Of a DNA stretch of 64,000 nucleotides, positions 54,301 to 63,761 are shown in pieces. The stretch lies in assembly GCA_963678775.2 (NCBI GenBank), contig CAXXGR010000004.1, positions 124,001-188,000 on the forward strand, written 5' to 3'. The translations under genes were made by a program, and so were the position numbers. Positions within the stretch are counted from its first letter, which is position 1; every line of letters begins with the position of its first letter. The notes beneath the pieces are model-generated. The model worked only from the letters and a program-made list of their open reading frames with translations, was not told the DNA's origin and ran no database searches. This DNA comes from JBFHIJ01 sp963678775. GTDB lineage: Bacteria; Bacteroidota; Ignavibacteria; Kapaibacteriales; UBA2268.

Positions 54301-56933
54301 ATTTCATTATTAGCAATAACGTTATTGTCTGCTGTCAATGTATCCAAGTTAAAGAAGTTTGAGTTTGTTTTGTCATACAAAGGAGCTACTGATCTCAATA
54401 CAACTGCTGCGGTGTAGTATGCAGTGTTGCTTCTTTGGTCTGCTTCTTGAGTAAATGCTCCCAAACCTGCATTATATACAGTTAAAGGCAGAGAAGAAGA
54501 CAAGTTAGGGGTATCATCAGTAATGATACAGTTTTTGATTTGGCAATTAGAAGCACCAGAACCTAAATAAAATACTGAGGCAAATTTATCATTTTTGGTC
54601 TCTAAGTTAAATTTGAAAGATTTTTGGCTACCACCATCAAAAATAATATAACCACCAGAATTTGCAAATCTGTTTTTCTTGCTGTCTGTAACCACATGTA
54701 CGGCAGCATTTGTATTACGTGGAGAGAAGTTCTGAGCAATATAGATACCAATACCATTAGCTGATTTCAAATTGAAATTGATACTAGCTTTAGATGTAGA
54801 AAGAGCATCAGAAGGTTTGAAAGTAATCGTGTTTGCATCGCTAACACCAATAATTCTTGAAGACATATCCAATGCAGGACCTTCTAAGTTCACACTGCCA
54901 ATTTCGTAACTTGGATCTAATAATTCAAAAGTTACCGGTCCATCTACACCTTTTAAATATAGCATGTCCAAAGCAGATTTAATTGATGTAAAGTTTCTTG
55001 TTCCGGTGCCATTTGCACTAATTGTATAAGTACCGGACATCAATGTTTCTACATTAAAAGTAGATTCTACTGTATTATTTGTCAGGTCTTTATCGTTAGG
55101 ACTATTAATACTAACAACGCATTTATAAGTACCCGGCAATTCAGGAATAAATTCACTAATAAATGGAACTGAAGTCACATTATAATTACCTGCCTGTAAA
55201 TCCTGTATATTCATTTCGTCTTGGTACACTACATTTGTAGACGGCAATGGACCAACGATAGTAAATACTGCAGGTATGTTAGACAAATCTACGATACCAT
55301 TATTAATAAATTTAGCTCTTGGGATTAAAGGTCTTCCTACAAATACGTTTGCATTTGGTGCTTCCACAGATACGGCACCCGGTTCTACATCATATACAAT
55401 ATCAAAATAATGTCTGCCGGAAGCAGCTGTACCAATATTATTATTGATAGGCATATCATCATCATCACTAAGCAATTCTGAAGTATACACAACGTAGTAT
55501 TGCCCCACATGAGCTGCCGGAGTCATAGTTCTGAAGCTAGGAAAATCAACTGAAACAAAATCACCTGTGTGAAGTGGTCTTGCTGCATTCTGCCAATCGT
55601 AAACTTCAGGGCCATAAACTATATTATCATTGTTAGCATCATATATAGTAGCTGTTACACTAAAACTAGAGATATCTGCAGTACCATAGTTTCTCATTCT
55701 TACTTGAAGAGGAACAATATTATTGATCAAATATCTGCCATCTTTTCTAGGATATTTTACATCGCTTACAGCAAGGTCGTTTTCCAATGCGATTTGAACA
55801 TTTTTAGTGATCACCTGAGCCGGTTTATCACTTCCTACTGTAATAAGCTTACATATTAATTCATATCTACCGGGTACGATAGTTGCACCATCTGTAATCA
55901 AATCAAAACTACCATCATTGATATCCGAATCAGGATTAGCTCTATCATAAGCAGCAGCTTTGCCAATTGCATGAGTGATTGCAAGAGTTTCTTTTATGCC
56001 TACCGGTTGAGGATTAGGAGTGAAAGTCCCTGTAGTTGCATCGCCTTCATTAGTAGCAGTATAAATTACTTCACCTGTTTGAGTATTGGTTAATGTGTAC
56101 TCAATAGTAAAATCAGGCATATCAGCTAAACGCAAAACTTCTATAGAAGGAGCAGGATACGTTTCACCTATTTTCCAAAGCACATCATTTTCTGTAGATT
56201 CAGAAAGTAGTATAGGTGTTGTCAATCCAAATTCAATTGTTTTACCTATTGGAAAAAGAGAAGCATCATCTTGAGTCAAGAATTTAGTAGTTACATCTCT
56301 TCGGGCAATAAATTCAGATGCAGTAGGTTCCAAATTTATGTATCTCAATTTATCATTACCAGTGATAAAGCAAATTGAATTATTAGAACCACCCTCATCG
56401 AGAGCTGTCATATTACCATATACAAATTTTATTACATTGCTTCCTTCTTCAAGGTGTAACTGAAAAGATAAACTATTTGTCCATCCATCCGAATTCCCCC
56501 AATATCTAACAGTCTTCCATTCTGCTACGAATGTTCGATTTGGTGAAGTACCAATAACATCCCAACGAACATCACCGGTTCCCTCATCAGAATCAAAATC
56601 TTCACACATTGGAGCCAGCGTGTTACTATAGTTGATAGTATACGAATACCCTGTCAATGTAGCAGCTTCAGTTGCTGAAAACAGCTGAGTATTGCCATTT
56701 GAAGTAATTCTGATTTTATCGAACACAGAACCATCATGTTCAAAAGAAAATGGTAAATCTACATCCCATTTTTCTGAATCACCAGGTCCTAATACAGTAC
56801 CTGCAATCGGAGTATAATCTCCATTATAAGTAGTTATCTGCAAGTCGTTCAAATCCACCGCCATTGCTTTGGGTGAACTTAAAAGGACAACGAGTAACAC
56901 TAACAATGCACTTAACACATTGAACTTTTTCAT
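51312..56933 (-). CDS. Giant secreted beta-helix protein with type IX sorting tail (paralogue 2)
   Basis: 1873 residues, same domain order as the gene at 45045-50642. Signal peptide (MKKFNVLSALLVLLVVLLSS ... AMA); an N-terminal beta domain (YTPIAGTVLGPGDSEKWDVD); CARDB-like domains; a beta-helix (GGYIIFDGGSQKSFKFNLET, NNVIANNEISGFGYGIAS, SNSISNVGHAGVFVG); an alpha/beta domain (LIFASQELLRNEE, LGSDWRHFADIEKVLRS); a FN3-like part (VVLNWATASELNSDRFEIER); and a sorting tail ending TITVKIVK. The two proteins are full-length paralogues, most alike in the beta-helix and the C-terminal third. No enzymatic motif is seen. Encoded in tandem with separate terminators, so each is its own transcript. Confidence 0.85.
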   Translation of the reverse strand: MKKFNVLSALLVLLVVLLSSPKAMAVDLNDLQITTYNGDYTPIAGTVLGPGDSEKWDVDLPFSFEHDGSVFDKIRITSNGNTQLFSATEAATLTGYSYTINYSNTLAPMCEDFDSDEGTGDVRWDVIGTSPNRTFVAEWKTVRYWGNSDGWTNSLSFQLHLEEGSNVIKFVYGNMTALDEGGSNNSICFITGNDKLRYINLEPTASEFIARRDVTTKFLTQDDASLFPIGKTIEFGLTTPILLSESTENDVLWKIGETYPAPSIEVLRLADMPDFTIEYTLTNTQTGEVIYTATNEGDATTGTFTPNPQPVGIKETLAITHAIGKAAAYDRANPDSDINDGSFDLITDGATIVPGRYELICKLITVGSDKPAQVITKNVQIALENDLAVSDVKYPRKDGRYLINNIVPLQVRMRNYGTADISSFSVTATIYDANNDNIVYGPEVYDWQNAARPLHTGDFVSVDFPSFRTMTPAAHVGQYYVVYTSELLSDDDDMPINNNIGTAASGRHYFDIVYDVEPGAVSVEAPNANVFVGRPLIPRAKFINNGIVDLSNIPAVFTIVGPLPSTNVVYQDEMNIQDLQAGNYNVTSVPFISEFIPELPGTYKCVVSINSPNDKDLTNNTVESTFNVETLMSGTYTISANGTGTRNFTSIKSALDMLYLKGVDGPVTFELLDPSYEIGSVNLEGPALDMSSRIIGVSDANTITFKPSDALSTSKASINFNLKSANGIGIYIAQNFSPRNTNAAVHVVTDSKKNRFANSGGYIIFDGGSQKSFKFNLETKNDKFASVFYLGSGASNCQIKNCIITDDTPNLSSSLPLTVYNAGLGAFTQEADQRSNTAYYTAAVVLRSVAPLYDKTNSNFFNLDTLTADNNVIANNEISGFGYGIASMGTGLLFEAGRVNKNTMFYNANNVYESNSISNVGHAGVFVGFEEGSEIRHNRIYDVQGTLVASACGIVAGGEADRDMFGYNTVGLKILGNEISNLTNANEIYGIKVDQSPSIVIENNAFSLYPKADDNVLIANNSIWQLNAQETYTTRVGVAVFSQRATKGNFQTSSMQAFQPDYVVRNTNVVNNTIVVNGDDGVVNSGSVIGLALQDNRNAVIKNNAIAVMDNEFSESCLASAALYLQNGDVKNQNVVSDRNVFWTNNSASTIARMVETDEANAILNMGHTTEYNTLNNWMVWSGQDMNSVESNFMTAYEFVGAAPQSLRVKSNPLPLNSVLNNRGDRVELNTTDLLGNARGEAGQRYDIGALEFNGRSYVSDVESTTILEPAAFKANDGTEFGDAEYIMTSLPLSVKVRVRNNGSLMQQGTKANLSIYRELPNGDFAVAPEYVETVSFDVTTNESTDVVFDLNGKFEPKTYSDLRLNSSYAASVPSKFVNMTANVTPRYKIEVSVENDEDNYNNIVSKNVRYFIRRSWLRLLVTSENVNADLNNNPTQDVIASALNHSKLIEGLNLLGWDVEIDPTATDIENDRFDYDVLDRNSWEPRAIEYSPYNSVIWSDANDTKTVEGSEVANTLTRFQEMDLNDYIAAGTISVKKNLIFASQELLRNEETGFSQKVFAAYNRPVATPDIIDYSNVSGMSIGRNLVHFITATNFTGDAAPQPALMTMTQDIEGVAKLGFYYTNVTSGNANLPESEKIHTVGTVSPKANRILLGSDWRHFADIEKVLRSLFDFAESNGGTIIPVELVNFDANVVDNKVVLNWATASELNSDRFEIERTTANNGFDGLFGRIESVNAAGKSGKVLDYNAVDYNVSFGNTYAYRLKMIDRDGKFEYSNTEYVILEGANSLTIKGVTPNPVVTDANVSVSVYESANVEMYLVDMSGKVVANVFTGNLSAGSHIIKLNAADIASGNYTLVLNSNNIVRTITVKIVK

Positions 56934-57469
56934 GTAGCCTCAAATTTAAATATTAAACAACAATATATATTACAAATCTTATATACAGGCTATTTATAGA
57001 TAGTCCCATAGTAAAATTAGCTATTTTTTCTAATTTATAGCATTAAATTTTCTATATTTAATCTACTTTTTTAATTTATTATATTAGTTGTATTTATAGT
57101 TTCTACAAAATATTTACTAAATCTTGAACATGCTTAATCACTCCTATTTCTTCTATTTTCAGGCTTTTCTCACTTCGACACTATCTGTATGTTGTGACTT
57201 TAGTCACTCCAATAACATATTTTTTTTAGATTTGTATCACCTCTATATTTATTTTTTATGTTTTTACATCATTACTATTCTATTTTACATTGTCGCATTT
57301 TATATCTATATCATATCATATATTTTTATGTTTTTAGATAATTAATTACATTCTTGGTCATTGTTATATGTTCGGATAACGGTACTATTTCAAAATATAT
57401 TCTTTCCTTTGATTATTCCTCCTAACTAACTATCTTTATATTTTTAGTACCGGACTTTAGCGTAACCAA
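56934..57469. other. Divergent intergenic region, T-rich, no gene
   Basis: About 535 bp between paralogue 2 (minus) and ruvB (plus). It contains a short palindrome GTGACTTTAGTCAC at 57194-57207. A 73-codon open frame at 57124-57345 is low-complexity Phe/Ile/Tyr-rich and lacks a ribosome binding site; not called. Confidence 0.5.
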
Positions 57470-58504
57470 ATGGAAAATATTAATAGATCGGATTTCACAA
57501 ATCCTCACAAGCTTTCTGAAGAAGAATTAGACAGATCACTCAGGCCGCAGACTTTCTCTGATTTCACCGGCCAAAAGAAAATAGTAGATAATCTTTCTGT
57601 GTTTATTGCTGCGGCTCTGCAGCGTGGCGAATCCTTAGACCATGTTTTACTTACAGGTCCTCCCGGCTTAGGTAAAACAACGCTTAGCCATATAATAGCA
57701 AAAGAAATGAAATGCAATATTAAAACTACTTCCGGCCCGGTATTAGAAAAGCCCGGGGATTTGGCGGGACTATTGACTAATCTGGAAGAAGGTGATGTCC
57801 TGTTTATTGATGAAATACACAGACTCTCCCCTATTGTCGAAGAATTTCTATACTCAGCTATGGAAGACTTCAGATTAGATATTATGATTGATTCCGGCCC
57901 CTCAGCCCGCACTATCCAGTTATCCATTCCTAACTTTACTCTAATTGGCGCTACCACAAGAGCAGGGCTTCTTACAGCTCCTCTACGTTCCCGCTTTGGT
58001 ATAATTAATAGATTGGATTACTATTCTAATCAAGAACTTATGCTGGTGGTACTTAGGTCTGCGCAGCTACTAGGTGTTTCTATCAATGAGGAAGGGGCTT
58101 TGGAACTTGCGTCCAGATCTCGTGGTACTCCTCGTATCGCAAATAGGCTTTTACGAAGAACCAGAGATTTTGCCCAAATAAAAGGTGATGGAACAATCTC
58201 AAAAGAAATTTCGCAAATCTCGCTGGCAGCCTTGGATGTAGATGAATATGGTCTCGACGATATGGATAAACGAATTCTGCTTTCCATTATTCAAAAGTAT
58301 GATGGTGGTCCGGTTGGTGTAAGTACTATTGCAGTTGCTGTAGGAGAAGAGGCTGGAACTATTGAGGAAGTTTACGAGCCATTTTTAATCCAGCAGGGTT
58401 TTCTGAAACGTACCCAGCGTGGACGAGTTGCCACTGAGCAAGCATATAAACATTTTAATATAGAATACAATACAAAAGAGAATAATCAGAACTCTCTATT
58501 TTAA
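57470..58504 (+). CDS. ruvB: Holliday junction branch migration DNA helicase RuvB
   Basis: 344 residues, usual length. RPQTFSDFTGQ start, Walker A GPPGLGKTTLSHIIA, Walker B VLFIDEIHRL, sensor 1 IGATTRAGLLTAPLRSRFG, and the C-terminal winged helix (GPVGVSTIAVAVGEE ... LKRTQRGRVAT). It drives branch migration with RuvA at Holliday junctions. RuvA and RuvC are not in the window. A cupin gene follows 9 bp later. Confidence 0.97.
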   Translation: MENINRSDFTNPHKLSEEELDRSLRPQTFSDFTGQKKIVDNLSVFIAAALQRGESLDHVLLTGPPGLGKTTLSHIIAKEMKCNIKTTSGPVLEKPGDLAGLLTNLEEGDVLFIDEIHRLSPIVEEFLYSAMEDFRLDIMIDSGPSARTIQLSIPNFTLIGATTRAGLLTAPLRSRFGIINRLDYYSNQELMLVVLRSAQLLGVSINEEGALELASRSRGTPRIANRLLRRTRDFAQIKGDGTISKEISQISLAALDVDEYGLDDMDKRILLSIIQKYDGGPVGVSTIAVAVGEEAGTIEEVYEPFLIQQGFLKRTQRGRVATEQAYKHFNIEYNTKENNQNSLF

Positions 58505-58513
58505 GGTCAACCT

Positions 58514-58834
58514 ATGATTAAAAACATATTCGACTCAATCCCCAAAAACTCAAAAACAGAAGTCTTTGAGGAGATACTCAATCATAAAAACGTAAAAATA
58601 GAACGTATTGTATCGTCGGGACAAACTACGCCCGAAAATGAGGCTTATTTGCAGAATCAAGCAGAGTGGGTTATTGTTTTAGAAGGCAAAGCAGACATTC
58701 TATTTTGCGATGATAACATCACACATAATTTAAAAAAAGGAGATTTCCTCTTTATACCTGAGCAATGCAAGCATAGAGTTATTTATACAGATACTTCATG
58801 CGAAACTGTATGGCTCGCAATTCATATAAGTTAG
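58514..58834 (+). CDS. Small cupin-domain protein
   Basis: 106 residues. A single beta-barrel cupin: AEWVIVLEGKADILF (motif 1 region), KKGDFLFIPEQCKHRV (motif 2, with the usual G-D-x-x-x-I-P-x-x-x-x-H). AAGGTCAACCT upstream supports the ATG. Cupins of this size are often metal-dependent or regulatory; the first metal-binding HxH of motif 1 is not conserved here. It is co-directional with ruvB and likely co-transcribed; function unknown. Confidence 0.75.
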   Translation: MIKNIFDSIPKNSKTEVFEEILNHKNVKIERIVSSGQTTPENEAYLQNQAEWVIVLEGKADILFCDDNITHNLKKGDFLFIPEQCKHRVIYTDTSCETVWLAIHIS

Positions 58835-58842
58835 GGCTAACG

Positions 58843-60072
58843 CTACTTATATTTAATAGCTTGCAATGGGGTGATTTTCAGAGCAATAGCTGCAGGAATT
58901 AGAGTTGAAATCAGACCAAGAAGCATAGAAATCACAAAAACTACCAAATAATATTCAGGAATAACTACTACCGGCATAGCGTCGATAAAATATATTTCTC
59001 CGTCTAACTTAATCAAAGAATAGTTTTGCTGTAAAAGTGAAAACACAAAAGAAATAAATAAACCTAAACTCGTCCCAATAAAGCTAACTTTGACTCCTTG
59101 CAGTATGAATATACCTAATATCTTCTTCGCAGGCATACCCAAAGCTCTTAATATGCCGATATTTTTTGTCTTTTCTACAACTGTAATAAGAAGCATAGTA
59201 ATAATATTAAGGACTGCCACTATAGAAATCAAGCCTAATACCAAAGGAATAGGTTCCTTTTGCAAATCAATCCATGCAAATAGCGAACGGTGAATTTGCT
59301 GAACTGACAAACAATAAAAAGGATAGCCCATTTGTTTCTCTAAAATTAGAGCTTTAATTGGAGCCTGCTTCACATCTTTAATAGCAACATCAAACCCAGT
59401 ACATTCTCCAGTAGCAAATCCGGAAAGTTTTTGTAGCATTTGAAAAGGCACGTATACCATATTCCTGTCATACTGGGTCATACCTGTCTGATAGATACCG
59501 CTTACTGTCATCTTCCGAATCTTAGAGTCAGGCATGGATTTATTGCTTTTGGTCAGTATCACATACATGACTATTTTATCGCCTATCTCCACACCCAATA
59601 CATCGGCTAAGTCTTTACCGATTATTACTTCATTAGCCGAATTGGAAGAGAATTTCGCATCACCATCACTTATAAACTCTTTAAAATCTGTTATATCCTG
59701 CGAAAAATCGAACCCATTAATTACTATACCTTCCAGATTTTTGCCTGCTCTGACAAGTCCCTCTTTTTGCAAAGTAGGTTTCGCTTTCAGCACAAAATCA
59801 AAGTCATTTTTCAATCTTGTGACTATTTCATTTTTATTACTATAAGGCTCGTCAGAAAAAGATTTGATATGAATATGCGAAGTAAAGCGGTAAGCACTAT
59901 CCCTTAGCTTTAAGTCAAAACCCTCTAAAATAGAAAGTGAAATAATTAAAGCAATGCACCCAATCATTACACTCATTAGAGCTACCATTCTGGTAAACCC
60001 AAAGAAAAACTTACGTTTCTCAGGTTTGGAAAATCTATCAGAGAGAAAATTTATATAATTTTTATCTTTCAC
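58843..60072 (-). CDS. LolC/LolE-type lipoprotein-releasing ABC transporter permease (FtsX family)
   Basis: 409 residues. An N-terminal cytoplasmic stretch (RFSKPEKRKFFFGFTRMVAL) leads into helix 1 (MSVMIGCIALIISLSILEGF), a large periplasmic domain follows (about 45-270), then three helices at about 270-395, including NIGILRALGMPAKKILGIFI, the FtsX signature. LolCDE extracts lipoproteins from the inner membrane for transfer to the outer membrane, consistent with the many lipoproteins here. The ATPase (LolD) is not adjacent. It converges with the cupin gene, 8 bp apart. Confidence 0.85.
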   Translation of the reverse strand: MKDKNYINFLSDRFSKPEKRKFFFGFTRMVALMSVMIGCIALIISLSILEGFDLKLRDSAYRFTSHIHIKSFSDEPYSNKNEIVTRLKNDFDFVLKAKPTLQKEGLVRAGKNLEGIVINGFDFSQDITDFKEFISDGDAKFSSNSANEVIIGKDLADVLGVEIGDKIVMYVILTKSNKSMPDSKIRKMTVSGIYQTGMTQYDRNMVYVPFQMLQKLSGFATGECTGFDVAIKDVKQAPIKALILEKQMGYPFYCLSVQQIHRSLFAWIDLQKEPIPLVLGLISIVAVLNIITMLLITVVEKTKNIGILRALGMPAKKILGIFILQGVKVSFIGTSLGLFISFVFSLLQQNYSLIKLDGEIYFIDAMPVVVIPEYYLVVFVISMLLGLISTLIPAAIALKITPLQAIKYK

Positions 60073-60103
60073 AACATCTCAAGTTATTTTGTCTCCAAAA
60101 ATA

Positions 60104-60145
60104 ACAAAAAAAAGAGGATATATTTATATAAACATACCCTCTGTA
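60104..60145 (-). terminator. Terminator-like hairpin after the REC-histidine kinase gene
   Basis: On the minus strand AGAGGGTAT ... ATATCCTCT followed by eight T (one mismatch in the stem), just past the stop codon at 60166. Confidence 0.7.
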
Positions 60146-60165
60146 CAAATTTATAGCACGTCTTA

Positions 60166-61284
60166 TTATTCTTCTGAAGCTTGACACGGAATAGTCAAAG
60201 ATATTTTAGTCCACTTACCTTCTTCACTGGTAATAGTAAAATCACCACCATGGACTTCAACTAACTTTTTGGCAATAACAAGACCAAGACCAACGCCTTG
60301 CTGCTCATATATTTTTCTTTCAAATTGCCTATAGGCAGCAATATTATCAATCTCTTCTTTTTTCATGCCCCGACCGTTATCAATTATTTCAAAATTGATA
60401 TAGTCTTCCTCAAGAAAAGCATTTAATGACACCTTAGTTCCGTAATTCGAAAACTTAAACGCATTATCTATTAGCTCATCAAGTATCTTATGAAAACTTT
60501 CTGATGCAATTTTGCCTTGCACTCCGCTTGCATTTGCATTTAGAACTAAATCATCTTTCCTTTTATATCTGTTAGCAACATAATCAGCTATGTCAAAAGC
60601 AACAGCTACGGGTTCGTCTAATCTTTCATTTAAAAGAGATTTTTTTCTTGATGGATTATTTACAATCACACCCACTTTTACATAAATCAAAAAGTTTTCT
60701 GTTATCCGATTTAGTCTTTCAGATGATTTTATAATATCATCAGTAAACTCCATAAGCTCTTCTAATTTGATAGAGCCCTTTTGAGATTCTTCCTTTATAA
60801 ATCTAGCAGTACCAATTACTTGATTTAACACAGTTCTAAATTCATGAGGCAAAGAATATGTAATACTTTCTTCTACTTTCGTAATCTCTTCGTCTATTTT
60901 ATCACGCAATTTGTCGTGTTTTTTCCATTGCGCATCTATAGCAGCAATTAGCTCATCTCTCGTGTAAGGCTTAACCAAAAAATCGTCAGCCCCTTTTTCC
61001 ATACCAATTCGCATATTAGGCTTTTCAGTAAAAGCTGTTAGGAAAATAAATGGAGTAGTTACAGTTAAGGAATCTGCTCGAATTGTATCAAGCACTCCAT
61101 AACCATCCAAACCAGGCATAGAGATATCGCATAATATCAAATCTGGCTTACATTCTTTAGCTTTTTCGACACCTTCGATTCCATCTGAAGCTGTATATAC
61201 ATCATACCCTTCGAAGTTTAATAAAGTAGATGTACTTTCCAGAATAAAATCTGCATCATCAATTACAAGGATTTTCTTTGACAT
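60166..61284 (-). CDS. Response regulator-histidine kinase hybrid (REC-HisKA-HATPase), soluble
   Basis: 372 residues. The receiver domain is at 1-120 with acidic pocket Asp9/Asp10, phosphoacceptor Asp53 (LCDISMPGLDG) and Lys105 (FLVKPY). A short coiled link leads to the H-box with His147 (SLPHEFRTVLNQVIG). The ATPase part has the N-box (LDELIDNAFKFSN), DNGRG and QGVGLGL boxes. No membrane helix, so it is a cytoplasmic kinase whose output is controlled by an N-terminal receiver, as in many Bacteroidota and cyanobacteria. All catalytic residues are present, unlike the two other kinase-like proteins in the window. Its partner is unknown. Confidence 0.9.
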   Translation of the reverse strand: MSKKILVIDDADFILESTSTLLNFEGYDVYTASDGIEGVEKAKECKPDLILCDISMPGLDGYGVLDTIRADSLTVTTPFIFLTAFTEKPNMRIGMEKGADDFLVKPYTRDELIAAIDAQWKKHDKLRDKIDEEITKVEESITYSLPHEFRTVLNQVIGTARFIKEESQKGSIKLEELMEFTDDIIKSSERLNRITENFLIYVKVGVIVNNPSRKKSLLNERLDEPVAVAFDIADYVANRYKRKDDLVLNANASGVQGKIASESFHKILDELIDNAFKFSNYGTKVSLNAFLEEDYINFEIIDNGRGMKKEEIDNIAAYRQFERKIYEQQGVGLGLVIAKKLVEVHGGDFTITSEEGKWTKISLTIPCQASEE

Positions 61285-61391
61285 TTCGATTTCTTACATG
61301 ATTTTGTTAAGTATAAAACACGAGGCTACATAATATAATATATTTATATGACTATTGTGCATTTCTATATTATTCAGAGACTATTTGACTA

Positions 61392-61414
61392 AGAGATAAG
61401 TGTATATTATCTCT
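61392..61414. other. Hairpin upstream of dnaB
   Basis: Perfect 8-bp inverted repeat AGAGATAA ... TTATCTCT with a 7-base loop in the 290-bp divergent region between the hybrid kinase and dnaB. No T tract, so it may be an operator or leader structure. Confidence 0.3.
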
Positions 61415-61576
61415 AATTTAATAAATCAATCAAATTTTGTTCCAATTTTGAATTATCCTCTATTCCTATGGACAACTCGTCAAATAATCCACAATATATT
61501 AACACATCAAATAATATATTGTTTTAAGTCCTAATTTTTGTTTTCTTGCATCCCATAATAATGCAAAGGTAAAAAA

Positions 61577-63016
61577 ATGCAAATAGATACTTACAATAAA
61601 CCTACTGTCCGTAATCAAAATTATACTCCAATCGAAGGCAGAGTGCCGCCTAATGCTATCGAAGCCGAAAAGGCTTTGATTGGTGGTCTGATGCTCGACA
61701 GGCAAGCCATAGCAAAAGCTATGGAAGTTGTGGACGAAGATAGCTTTTACCAGGAAAAGCACAGACTTATCTTTGCTACAATTATTGATATGTTTGACAA
61801 AGCTATAACGGTAGATATTGTTACTTTATCTGATGAACTCAGAGCAAGAAAAGTTTTAGAAAAAATTGGAGGTCCTGCTTATCTTGCCGAGCTAAATAAT
61901 TCCGTGCCTACTGCTGCAAACGTAGAGTTTCATGCCCGTATAGTTCAGGAAAAATATCTAAAACGATTTCTTATTAAAACTCTTGGAGAGCTTGAGACCC
62001 AGGTTTATGATGAATCTATAGACGCATTTGACTGTATTGATTTGGCTGAAGCGGCTATTTTTCGTATCGGCGAAAAACGTGTAAATAATTCTTTTTTTTC
62101 CATGAAGCAAATGGCTAAAGAAGCTTATGATGTCATTTCACACCTTAGAGAGAGAGATAAAAGCTCTTTGCCGGGCGTTCCCTCCGGTATTGATTTGCTT
62201 GACAGAATGCTGGGTGGTTTCCAAAATTCAGATTTAATTATTCTAGCCGGCAGACCTTCTATGGGCAAAACCGCTTTTGCCTTGTCAGTAGTTAGAAATA
62301 TGGCAGTTGATTACAAAAAGCCTGTCGCTTTTTTCTCTATAGAGATGGCAAACATTCAACTTGTTATGCGTTTGCTATCATCTGAGTCGGGAATAGATCA
62401 ATCAAAAATTAGAAACGGATATATAAACGAAGAGCAAAATCAGAAAATAATCAAAGGATTAGGTACACTCGCTGACGCTCCTCTATTTATAGATGATAGC
62501 CCTATGGTTACTATCACTGAACTCAAAGCAAAATGTCGCAGATTAAAAGCTGAGCACAATATCTCTATGGTGGTTGTCGATTACCTTCAGCTAGTACACG
62601 CTCCTAAATCAGAATCAAGGGAACGTGAAATTTCAATAATCTCCTCTTCTCTTAAGCAAATTGCAAAAGAATTGAATATTCCGGTAATGGCTCTTGCACA
62701 GCTTAACCGTTCAGTCGAATCCAGAACAGATAAAAAACCAATGCTTTCGGATTTGAGGGAATCGGGTTCTATCGAGCAAGATGCTGACGTAGTGATGTTT
62801 GTGAACAGACCTGAAAGATATGGGCAACTAACTTACGAAGACGGCACTCCAACTGAGAACACAGGCGAAATAATCATCGCAAAACACAGGAATGGTGAAG
62901 TTGGAACAGTAAGAACTGCCTTCATTAAAGAATACGCTCGCTTTGCGAATTTAGCTCTCGAATATGAAGAACGCTTTATCCCGCAAGACCAACAAAATGA
63001 TGACCCCGGTTTTTAA
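61577..63016 (+). CDS. dnaB: Replicative DNA helicase DnaB
   Basis: 479 residues. The N-terminal domain begins VPPNAIEAEKALIGGLMLD, the standard DnaB start. RecA-like core: LAGRPSMGKTAFALSVV (Walker A), MVVVDYLQLVHAP (Walker B), SLKQIAKELNIPVMALAQLN, LRESGSIEQDADVVMFVNR and IIAKHRNGEVGTV. Hexameric helicase that unwinds DNA at the replication fork. AAGG lies a few bases before the ATG. No intein or frameshift is seen. Confidence 0.97.
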   Translation: MQIDTYNKPTVRNQNYTPIEGRVPPNAIEAEKALIGGLMLDRQAIAKAMEVVDEDSFYQEKHRLIFATIIDMFDKAITVDIVTLSDELRARKVLEKIGGPAYLAELNNSVPTAANVEFHARIVQEKYLKRFLIKTLGELETQVYDESIDAFDCIDLAEAAIFRIGEKRVNNSFFSMKQMAKEAYDVISHLRERDKSSLPGVPSGIDLLDRMLGGFQNSDLIILAGRPSMGKTAFALSVVRNMAVDYKKPVAFFSIEMANIQLVMRLLSSESGIDQSKIRNGYINEEQNQKIIKGLGTLADAPLFIDDSPMVTITELKAKCRRLKAEHNISMVVVDYLQLVHAPKSESREREISIISSSLKQIAKELNIPVMALAQLNRSVESRTDKKPMLSDLRESGSIEQDADVVMFVNRPERYGQLTYEDGTPTENTGEIIIAKHRNGEVGTVRTAFIKEYARFANLALEYEERFIPQDQQNDDPGF

Positions 63017-63085
63017 AAATAGTGATAATGTTGTGTATTTGAGTTTGTAGATTTATTTTCTGCAAACTCAAAACTCCATTCTTAT

Positions 63086-63697
63086 CTACTCCACTACATT
63101 ACAATCTGCCAATTTCAAATATATCGAATTTGGATATTCCTTTTTGAGACGAGAAAACATTTCCTCTGCTTTATCTTTGGAATCAGTTATGCAATAAACC
63201 TGACCAAGTCGGACTAAGATTTTCTCATAGATGGCGTCAGGTGTTTTACTGTCTTCTAAAAGCATTTCAAGTATGTTTTTTGCTGAGCCGAGTTCATTAT
63301 TCAAAATATTGCATTCACTTTTGTAAAACATTGTTTCAAAATAGAGCGAATCGTTTTTACGTAACATCCCTGAAAATGCGTCGAATTTGCTACAAGCTGT
63401 CTTGTAGTTTTCTTTATCAAAATCACGAACTGCATCACTAAAAAAATCATTTAAGCTACGACTTTGAGTACCGTTTTGTGCTATAGGCATAATGACCACA
63501 GCAGTGTCCAAAAATCGTGTATCTGCAAAGTTACTTTCTGTCTCGATATTATCTTCCTGACGAGATAATGTTTCTTTTTCTGCTTTTTTCTGCGTATCAT
63601 CATAATAATGTCTGGAACGTACCGGTGAGCAAGAAGCAAAAAAGCCAAATAGTAATATGATAGAAAATATATATATTGCTCTCATTAGCGTACCCAT
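63086..63697 (-). CDS. TPR-like lipoprotein
   Basis: 203 residues from the ATG at 63697 (or 199 from 63685); the longest frame would begin at 63871 but its first 58 residues overlap the divergent gene and do not look like a signal. MRAIYIFSIILLFGFFASC is a lipoprotein signal (lipobox FASC). The mature part is a helical repeat region (DAVRDFDKENYKTACSKFDA and YEKILVRLGQVYCITDSKDKAEEMFSRLKKEYP), like TPR units in BamD/YbgF-type proteins. Probably an outer-membrane lipoprotein that scaffolds partners. Confidence 0.7.
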   Translation of the reverse strand: MGTLMRAIYIFSIILLFGFFASCSPVRSRHYYDDTQKKAEKETLSRQEDNIETESNFADTRFLDTAVVIMPIAQNGTQSRSLNDFFSDAVRDFDKENYKTACSKFDAFSGMLRKNDSLYFETMFYKSECNILNNELGSAKNILEMLLEDSKTPDAIYEKILVRLGQVYCITDSKDKAEEMFSRLKKEYPNSIYLKLADCNVVE

Positions 63698-63761
63698 AAT
63701 AAATATTCGTATCTCGATATACGAGATCAAGCAATTTTGAAGCCAAATTGGAGATTTTAAC

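Noticed and set aside
57124..57345. Plus-strand 73-codon Phe/Ile/Tyr-rich frame upstream of ruvB
   Set aside because: Low-complexity translation of T-rich DNA, no ribosome binding site; treated as intergenic.
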